Assembly: GCF_029168945.1 (NCBI RefSeq)
Contig: NC_083605.1
Location: 32,625,280 to 32,689,279 of the forward strand
Source: Cannabis sativa
Taxonomy: Eukaryota > Streptophyta > Magnoliopsida > Rosales > Cannabaceae
DNA length: 64,000 nucleotides
Direction: 5' to 3'
Shown here piece by piece: positions 56,141 through 64,000 of the stretch. A program made the position numbers and the translations under genes. Within the stretch, counting starts at the first letter, position 1; the number at the start of each line of letters is the position of its first letter. A model generated the notes under the pieces. That model was not told the origin of the DNA. It saw only the letters and a list, made by a program, of their open reading frames with translations, and did no database searches.

Positions 56141-56691
56141 GCTTATTCATTTCGAATTAGCTCAATAATATATCATTGGATGAATGGTCTATAAATCATT
56201 TCATGTCATTATATTTTCTCTTAAGAAATTAAATGACTCATATGATTATAATCCCGAAATTCTATTCCCAATTGATATAAATCCTCAATCTTAGAAATCT
56301 CCTACTTTATGGGCAAATTTGACTTAGAATTAAATTAGTAGTGGTGGTCTAAGAAAGAATTACTCATTATATTTGGTTGAATTTAAGTCTTTGACACTTT
56401 AATTTTAGAATCCAAACAGAAATTTTCTTATATTTCTATTTCCAGGAAGCAATACAGTTACACTTTCCAAGTGTTTAATATTCATCTTCTATTAATGGAT
56501 TCAAACTGTATGGAATATGAGTTTGGTATTCTGTGACCAGGATCCACTTGCACTATTCTAAGAACTCTTTGATGTAACTAAACCTAAGTCATCAAAATGA
56601 CACAACCACATTTTTATTAATCTATGGCATTTGTATCTTGTTCATAGTGGATTTGACAAGATCAAACTCTGCAAAGAGTTAATATGCCTAT
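56141..56691 (+). other. Non-coding 3' region of element 4
   Basis: Same sequence as 62491-62940 of element 5. No open frame. Ends at the CCTAT site where element 5 is inserted. Confidence 0.65.
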
Positions 56692-58606
56692 TGTTGGGTT
56701 TTATGCCCTAAATAAAACTCATTTCATATAATCAGATTTACTTATTAATAAAGATCAGAAATAACATTTTATGTTGCATGGTTCACATGATTTATTTCAT
56801 GATTATATAGGTATATAATGTATGAATTCTTTTTAAGTCCAGAACATATGAGTTGGTTAAAGATTATAGTGTTGTCAGCACAGTGGAATATAATCTTTAT
56901 TATATGTTCAAAAGTAGATTCCCTGATTTGTCAGAACACTGGATTTAGACTGACATGGTATAATCAGCGATAGGTATTCTTACACCTTGAAAAAGTGTTA
57001 TGTCCTTTCCAGGACATTGGCAAAGTTTACCAGTATCGGATGCATGGAGTATGCATTGGAATGGACCGATATTGAACTTTGAATTAGATTTTGAAACTTA
57101 CCGTAAATATCTATTCAATTCAATATCATAAGTTGATCCTAGATCACATGATCGAAATCCTGATATGGTTAGGCTCAATTTCAAGAGTATTATTCGTGTT
57201 CTTTGATTTGTTAGTTAAGCCCAGTTTTGTATCAGGGTAATACGTACATTTTGGGAACACGGTAATACAATTGAGTGGGGGAGCGCTAACAAAAATATGG
57301 AATCTATAGCTTCTATTTGGCAAATAGAAGTAAAGGATGATTTCCTTCGAGCTTAACCAAACGAAGATAAATGGTGGAGATCTCATTTCACTTAGGTGAA
57401 ATATCATTTATACAGGGTTAAGTGTTTTAAGGATAAAATACATTGTAGGGTGTTACGGTAATTTAATCCTGTACAGTGTAAATCATCTATATAGAGGATC
57501 ATTGATCACATTAGGGTTATAACAATGGATAACTAATGACGTGTCTATATCGTGGAACATATAGAGCGTTTCTATATGACTGAGAGTGCAATTCCAAGTT
57601 CTAAGTGTGGATTCAATGAGGAATTAATAAGTTAGGGAATTTACTTGGTAAATTCGGTTCGACTTATTGGAAGCTCGGTTATATAGACCCATGGTCCCCA
57701 TACTAGTTGAGGCCATACTGCTTGTAAGACTCAGTTAATTGATTTTAATTAATCAATTATAATTCTAAAAGTTGGACTATGTCTACTTTATGAATTCTCA
57801 CAGTTTAAGGATGAAATCGTAAAGAAAAGGGTTTCTAGGTTTAATTATTAATTAAGAGACTTTGTATGTCTAATTAATAATTATTTTAAATGAAAATATT
57901 ATTTAATAATCTATTTTAGTTATTAAATAATTAGTTTTGGCATTTAAATGATTAGAATTGGAAAAATGGTATTTTTGGAGAAATTGAAATAAAATTGAGG
58001 AAACTACAAAATCCAAGTGAGGCCCATATTCCCTCTATGGCCGGCACCTCTTTGCTTGTTTTCCCAATTATTATTTTCAATTTTAATTGTCATATAATTG
58101 CTAATCAAAGCCTAGCTATAATAGGAAAGTGGTGGATCACACTAAATAAGGCAGTTAATAAATTACACAGTAAAAGAGGAAACTGTTTTATTTGGAAAGT
58201 TGTGCTCTCCCTTCTCCCTATATAAAGCAACCTTTGTGTCTCTTCTCTGGTATGCTATCATCCACGAAATTAAGAGAGAAAAGAGAGAGAATTTTCGAAA
58301 TCCTTGAGTGATGAGTAGTGCCCACACACATCAAGTGGTATCTCAATCATAGTATGGAAGACTATGGAATTTCTGCATCAAAGAAGGAGAAAAGAAGATC
58401 CAGGTTCAGATCTTGGTGATGCTCTACTACAGAAAGGAATCAAGGGCTAGAGATCTGAACGGAAGGAGTCATATTATTCCGCTGCACCCACTGTAAGGTT
58501 TTCTAACTTTATATGTGTTTATTTTCATTGTTTTAGAATTCATATTAGGTTGTTAATCCAACATACTTGTTAGTAAATCTAGATCCTGGTAAAATAATTT
58601 CCAACA
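56692..58606 (+). repeat. 5' LTR of element 5
   Basis: 1,915 bp, TGTTGGG...CCAACA. TATA box degraded to CTATAATAGG near 58105. Confidence 0.9.
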
Positions 58607-58608
58607 AC

Positions 58609-58621
58609 TGGCACCAGAGCC
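58609..58621 (+). other. Primer-binding site of element 5
   Basis: TGGCACCAGAGCC, two mismatches from TGGTATCAGAGCC. Confidence 0.8.
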
Positions 58622-58869
58622 ATGGTAATGATTTACTTTCATGTAATATGAATTAAAACGATGATTGCATGTTTCTGTGTTGATTTGGATGGTTTCATGT
58701 TGGTTTATGTGCTTATGTGATGAATGTTTATGTTGTACGAAATTTTTCCATGAAAAATATTTTTTCAATTTTTGAAAATATTTTATTTGGATTCCTTGTG
58801 AAAAATTGAGCAATTTTTGTTTTTACGGAACTCGATTCCGATGAAAAACGAGAAAGTTATGAATTTTGG

Positions 58870-59095
58870 AAAAATAGGGATTTCGGGTATGCAGGGTGCT
58901 CAATCGCACGCGCGTGACACGTCCGAGTGCACCCTGCATCCGCCCGTGAGCCTCGCCCAAGTGCACCCTGCCAGCGCCCACGTTTGCCGCACATGCACCC
59001 TGCTGGGTGCCCTTGTCCGCGCGCGTATGGGCTGCTAGCAGCCCTCCTGGGCTGCAGTTGCAGCCTACTGGGCAGCCTAGTGGCAGTTTCCCAAA
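58870..59095 (+). other. GC-rich palindrome island in the leader of element 5
   Basis: Contains the perfect 16-bp palindrome GGGCTGCTAGCAGCCC (59029-59044) and GGCTGCA-GT-TGCAGCC (59050-59065), with several 'tgcaccctgc' repeats before them. The sequence differs from the islands in A and 4, but position and character are the same. Confidence 0.6.
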
Positions 59096-61680
59096 AATTG
59101 CGATTTTTGGGGGTTTTTTTTCCCCAAAAATCCAATTTTTTCAAGGGATTGTTTCCCAAATTTTATTTTTCCAATTTTAAATATTTCTAAATTGAAATGC
59201 TTCCAATTTTAAATATTTTTAATTTGGAATTTTTCCAATTTTAAATATTTCTATTTTGGATTGTTTCCAATTTTTAAATATTTCCTATTATGGTCAGATT
59301 TAAAAATTTGTTAACTTCTTTAATATTTATTTTTTATTTAATTATAAGATTGGATATTTTGATATTTAAGATATTTTAAATTAAAAGATAACTTTGTCTT
59401 TTTATTTAAAATATTATATTAAAATTATCTTATATGACAAATTAAATAATTAATAAATTTGAAATTAACATAGATATTTTTATAGATATACTTACCATAA
59501 TGTTTTTCAAATTCAAAAATTTGTTATTTTGTTAAATATTTAATTATTTATAAATTATAAGTTTAAAAATGATATTTTTTCTATATATATCATTTTTTCC
59601 TTATTAGAAATTTATAAATCATATCTTAAATATTTAAATAACATAGATATTTTTGTAGAGATTTGAATATTGCTTAATTTAAGATATTTTGACATATAAT
59701 TATGGTAATTATTATTTAACCAAATCTATTTTAAAATTGGTTTATTTTATTAAATTATAAGATCTGAAAGTGATATTGGAGATTCTTTTCTTTTAAATCA
59801 TTGATCTTATTAGATATTTAATTTATTTGATTCAAATAAACCTAGATATTTTAAAATTAGTTTCCTTTATTTGGTTAGTTTAAGAATAATAATTTAATTA
59901 TATTAATATCTTGATTCACATCTGTTACATGGACAATGTTTGTTAATCTATATTGTTTATTCAAAACTTTTTAACAAACCTATTATTTATCTGATCTAAA
60001 TTGCTATGATTAACTTGGTGACAGATCATGATCCAATGATCTGATTTTAATCATAGTCCAATTGACGATAGATCTTATAAATAATTTGTAACAGGTAAAT
60101 TTTGTACTTCTTTCATCTGTGTAAACCTAGTAACATGATAGGGTCCATCCAAATCATTTGACCTGTGTGAGCCTATATGTTTGCTTTTGGGCTTAGATAC
60201 ATATAGGGAGCCCATTTAAGTTTTTACTAAGTAAATGGACTAGGTTGCTAAAATAAATTTTGACATAAGGAAATTTATTTAGGCCCAATTAGATTTGGGC
60301 TTATTCAATGAATAACAATTGTTTATTTTAAGGTTAAATTCCTCTCTTTTGGGCCTTGTGTGAGAGTTGGGGGCCATAGAAGTGGGTACGACATACTGAA
60401 CCCATCTCCCCCTCACATGAACTACCCCAATTGTGAAGGCCCATTTGCCTTATTTAAATAATTGTATTAGGTTAATTATATTAGTCTAACCTAATTAAAA
60501 TTGAATTAGCAACATAATTAACTTTTAAAATATATGAAATTTATTTTTCATTGTAATATTTTAAAGTTAATTTTAGAAAAACACTTAGTCAATGTTATAT
60601 TCTAGATAGTTATTTCTAGTACTAGTTATTATTTCTAATTTTAAATAGGAAAATATCATTGATTGTGAAATTAATTGTCTCATAATTAATTTTGGTACAA
60701 TCTAAGTTTAGTATATTTTCCTAGTATTAAACTAGAATTAATAATTAAGTTTCCTCTTTACTTAATTATTTATTTCTTGAATTTAATACATTTAATTAAA
60801 TTGAAAATTTCAATATCTAAGTTGATTTTCATCATGATACTTTAATATTGTTATTTTCATGTTATTTAATTAAAGTTGAAAATTATTTTAAGTTTGGAAT
60901 CTTATTTCAGAATAACTTAAATTTGAATAATTTTCAGAATATATTTTATTTTATTTTATTAATCATTTCCCAAAATTTTGAAATTGCATTTCTTTAATGC
61001 AGAAATTTCGATTTTTATTTGAAAAATAGATTAAAGTTGAAAATTATTTATTTAATTTTGGACCAACTTAAATCAGTGACTTTTTCATTTGATGGTTAAT
61101 TAAAATAAATGAACTAAAATATATTATAATTAGAAATTGGATTAATTAGTCTATGAAAGTCTAGATAGTTATTGTCTGTATTGCTTGAAGTATTTTTCTA
61201 GTGTATTTAATTAAATAGAAAATTAATATTTAAGTTGATTTTTTAATCATGATACTTAAATATTTGAAATTTTTCTTAGATATTTAATTAAATAAGGAAA
61301 TTATATTTTTTGTTGAAAATTAATTTTTATTAATTTTGGGCCAACATAAAATTAGAGTAATTTTCCAAGATTTATTTTATTTTATTTTAAAGCATTTTCG
61401 AAAATGCAATATATATTTATAGAAAATTAAATTTGAGTTGTAAATTAATTCAAATTAATTTTGAAACAACTTAAATTAAATAATTTTCTAAATATTTATG
61501 GAAATTATTACTAAGATGGAAATAATTCACGTTATTTATCCATCTAAGTATAATTTATAAATATTAAATTAAAATTTATATTTGAAATTTTTCATTCTAA
61601 ATTGGAAATTTTAATTAAATAAATATATATTTAAAATAAATGGATTAAAATAAATATTAGAAGAAAATACAACCCTTCAT
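59096..61680 (+). repeat. AT-rich leader of element 5 with hairpin repeats
   Basis: Opens with four to five 'ccaattttaaatattt' units (59170-59280), then the family landmarks and AAGTTG...CAACTTAAAT units (60850-61480). Non-coding. Confidence 0.7.
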
Positions 61681-62490
61681 TAAATGATGAGATTTATTAT
61701 TAGGATATTCGATCTCCATTGTTGGTTTTACATAGCTATTGTTTTAGTGAATAATCCTCCCTAATGGAGGAACGTTCATTAGCAAGTTAGCACCGTTTAA
61801 TCTCGAAAGATAAGTAATCTTGTAAGTTTTTTATATAGTTTATGATCACCCTAATGGTGGCGACTATATAAGACTTGCAAGAATATGAAACAATGGTGGA
61901 AGCTCATAAGATAGAATCGCCTTGACTCTCGCCTAAACGGGACAACGCGGATTCACATCTTGATCGAATAAAAGGTTGCTAGAATGTTGATCATTTTAGA
62001 TGAGCTGACAACTCTGTTCAATGAATGGTAGCTTTGACTCTCGCCTAAACGGGACACTGATATCAGTTTGTTGAAAACCTTGGAAATTATTTAGGATTGT
62101 ATGTTTTAGTATTTTCACTTGTCATTCCTACTTGCTATGTGCTTAATAATTTCTGAATTGTGTATGAATTTGTATTGAACCATGTTATTTTCTGTTATTA
62201 AATTGTAGTTTAATTTCGAATCTTCATTGTTGGTCTAACTTGATTTGTTTTTCTAATGAGATAAATCCCTAATGGATTTTCACCATTAGACTAACATAAT
62301 AGTGTTAGATCTCGAAAGATAAATATTGTATACGCAAGGTCTAGCTGTTCATCAATTGATGACACTTTAGACTAGTGTTTTACAATATGAAACAAGAAGA
62401 TTGTATAAATAAGTTTACTTTGACTCTCGCTAATCGGAGCATCGTTGGATTCTTATTTAAAACGAAATTATCCTAATTCCTCTTAGCTTA
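61681..62490 (+). other. Pre-gag leader module of element 5, in two related copies
   Basis: First copy with both GACTCTCGCCTAAACGGGAC boxes (61924 and 62036), ending ATTAAATTGTAG (about 62208). Second diverged copy to 62490 with 'tttgactctcgctaatcgg'. Confidence 0.62.
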
Positions 62491-64000
62491 TTCATTTCGA
62501 ATTAGCTTAATGACATATCATTGGATGAATGGTCTATAAATCATATAAAGTCTTATTTTCTCTTAAGAAATTAGATGACGCATATGATTATATTCCCGGA
62601 ATTCTATCCCTAAATGATATAAATCCTCAATCTTAGATATCTCCTACTTGTATAGGCAAATCATAGAGTTAGATTAGTAGTGGTGGTCCAAGAAAGAGTT
62701 ACTAATTATACAGTTACACTTTCACAAGTGTTTCATAACCATTTTCTTTCAATGGATTCAAACTGTATGAGTTTAGTATTCTGTGACCAGAATCCACTTG
62801 CACTATTCTAAGAACTCTTTGATGTAACTAACTTAAGTCATCAAAAGATACAACCACATATTTTATAAATCTAAGGCATTTGTATCTTGTTCATAGTGGT
62901 TTTGACAAGATCATTCTCTGCAAAGAGTTAATATGCCTATATCCACTGAAAGTAATTTCATCTCATTCGCAGATGGATGTACATTCAGGGGTGGATATGA
63001 GTTTTCGTTGTATTCTTAAAACGATCACTCTAGATTTTACCTTATGCAAAAGAAATTTGAAATATTTAAAAAATTTCATGAATTTCTAGCAATGGTAAGT
63101 GGTTAAAGATCTTGCGAACTGATAGGGGTGGAGAAAAAGTTAGTAGATATGCAGTTCAAAGATCATTAATTTGATTTTGAATTATATCCAAACTTACCTC
63201 CCCAGAAATTCGAGTTGCATATTGATGATTAGTTATTAGTCGTTGCCTAAATCCTTCTATGGAAATAAAATTTCAGAATGATGCAATGGTTGTATACTTA
63301 ATGTAAATCATTACTAGATTCATGGATGACCTAATCGAAATCTTAAGAAAAGCTAGAACTGCTAACCCTGGTTTGCATGTTTGTTAGCTATTGTAAGTGA
63401 TTAGGGGTGGACCATCCCATTGTCAATGGATAAGAAAGTGTTTGTTCAAACAAATTCTACTTTTCTAAGAAAATGACTAAGTCTGAAAATAAAGTAGCAA
63501 ATAAAGGAGATATTTTTTCTTGATTCCATAAGTGTTCTATCATCTTATTTTACAAGATGATCCCACTGCCTCTGTTGTCTTAACACAACTGAAGAGGTCT
63601 ATACCATTTAGTTTTCTTAGACATAGTTCACAGTACCTTGTCGTAGTGGGAGAGTTTCTAGGAACTCACTCTTATGACTTGGAAGACACTAGTGATTAAA
63701 ATCCATTGTGAGTTTAAACAAGTAATGGATTGTCAAGATAAGAAACTAAGAAGAAAGCCAATAGAACTATGGTTTGATCCATTCACATGGAGTAACCTAA
63801 AGTTTTCTATTACAAGGACATGAAAGGAAATTTTCGTTCATAAGTCTATTCAATGGACTTAACCAAACTTCCTGTTCCTAGTATTATAGGTTTGAGTTTA
63901 TCTAAACCTATGGCTTGTGGTATACCTGGTAATTACTTACTCTAATGCAAGCATGAGATGCTGATGCATTTTCTTTCCAATGGAAATCTATAGAAGCTTC
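62491..64000 (+). other. Non-coding 3' region of element 5
   Basis: No open frame of substance. Several AGGGGTGGA motifs (62989, 63123, 63402); that at 63123 sits in a block shared with A at 12611. Confidence 0.6.

Larger units (their letters stand above)
50023..56691 (+). mobile_element. A-family element 4, left part (no gag)
   Basis: LTR, primer site and leader of the A family inserted into D's gag after ATCCT (50018-50022, presumed duplication). Interrupted at 56692 by element 5. Compared with A, the MULE is absent and the module is followed by non-coding sequence instead of gag. No reading frame of note. The remaining 3' part should lie beyond the window. Confidence 0.82.
56692..64000 (+). 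mobile_element. A-family element 5, left part (no gag)
   Basis: Inserted into element 4 after CCTAT (56687-56691). The uninterrupted sequence at this point can be read within element 5 itself at 62930-62942, which proves nesting. Carries LTR, primer site, palindrome island, AT-rich leader, double module and non-coding 3' region, and runs off the window. No gene. Confidence 0.82.

Noticed and set aside
50023..58606. Reading the two LTRs at 50023 and 56692 as the ends of one complete element
   Set aside because: The flanks do not match (ATCCT left, ACTGG right), the right LTR is followed by its own primer site and leader, and the sequence left of 56692 continues uninterrupted at 62940 in element 5. 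Nesting fits; one element does not.
58817..59190. Open frames in the GC-rich island of element 5
   Set aside because: Same reason: no conservation and overlap on both strands.
1..64000. CRISPR arrays, bacterial operons or host plant genes
   Set aside because: No regularly spaced repeats of that type, no ribosome-binding-site pattern, and every coding-like region is assigned to a transposable element.

Overview
The window is repeat-dominated nuclear DNA from a plant, most likely a dicot. I find no host gene, tRNA, rRNA or CRISPR. Almost everything is LTR retrotransposons nested in one another, plus smaller DNA transposons. The lineages (Copia with an initiator-Met primer site, Tat with an antisense gene, Tekay chromovirus, Athila with an Asp primer site, MULE, hAT, PIF/Harbinger, Helitron) are typical of plants. 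The species cannot be fixed from this sequence.

Left block (1-34,644). A hAT-type MITE (536-1117) is followed by an old inverted fragment of a Copia LTR (1493-2165). Next comes a Tat-like Gypsy element 'B' (partial LTR 2628-2948 carrying a Harbinger MITE, and a broken gag). B's gag is split by Copia-type element 'A' (3473-28175, 1.9-kb LTRs, target duplication ATATT). A keeps only a damaged gag and carries two insertions. One is a 2.1-kb MULE with a spliced-looking gene (8277-10398, 9-bp duplication). The other is a young 12.4-kb Tat element 'E' (13423-25821, duplication TTAGA, identical-length LTRs with about four differences). E reads on the minus strand (gag-pol) but carries its own plus-strand gene with TATA box and introns at 14635-18427. 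Beyond A the B gag resumes, then a leader-region remnant 'F' of the A family holds a solo LTR (29175-31064) and a GGGTT-rich hAT MITE (31665-32330). A third hAT MITE lies at 33842-34032.

Right block (34,645-64,000). A decayed Tekay-like chromovirus 'C' has a Helitron-like insertion in its left LTR (35641-38827). Its right LTR is cut by an Athila element 'D' (starts 46476). D's gag is cut by A-family element '4' (starts 50023), whose internal region is cut by A-family element '5' (starts 56692). The right ends of C, D, 4 and 5 lie beyond the window, giving a four-level nest.

A-family elements share a 1.9-kb LTR and a Met-type primer site. In A, 4 and 5 this is followed by a GC-rich island of perfect palindromes, then AT-rich leader made of degenerate hairpin repeats, then a conserved module with two GACTCTCGCCTAAACGGGAC boxes. 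Element A has gag directly after this module. Elements 4 and 5 have non-coding sequence there and would depend on proteins supplied in trans. The most unusual items are the promoter-equipped antisense gene in E, the palindrome island and conserved hairpin of the A family, and the gene-bearing MULE.
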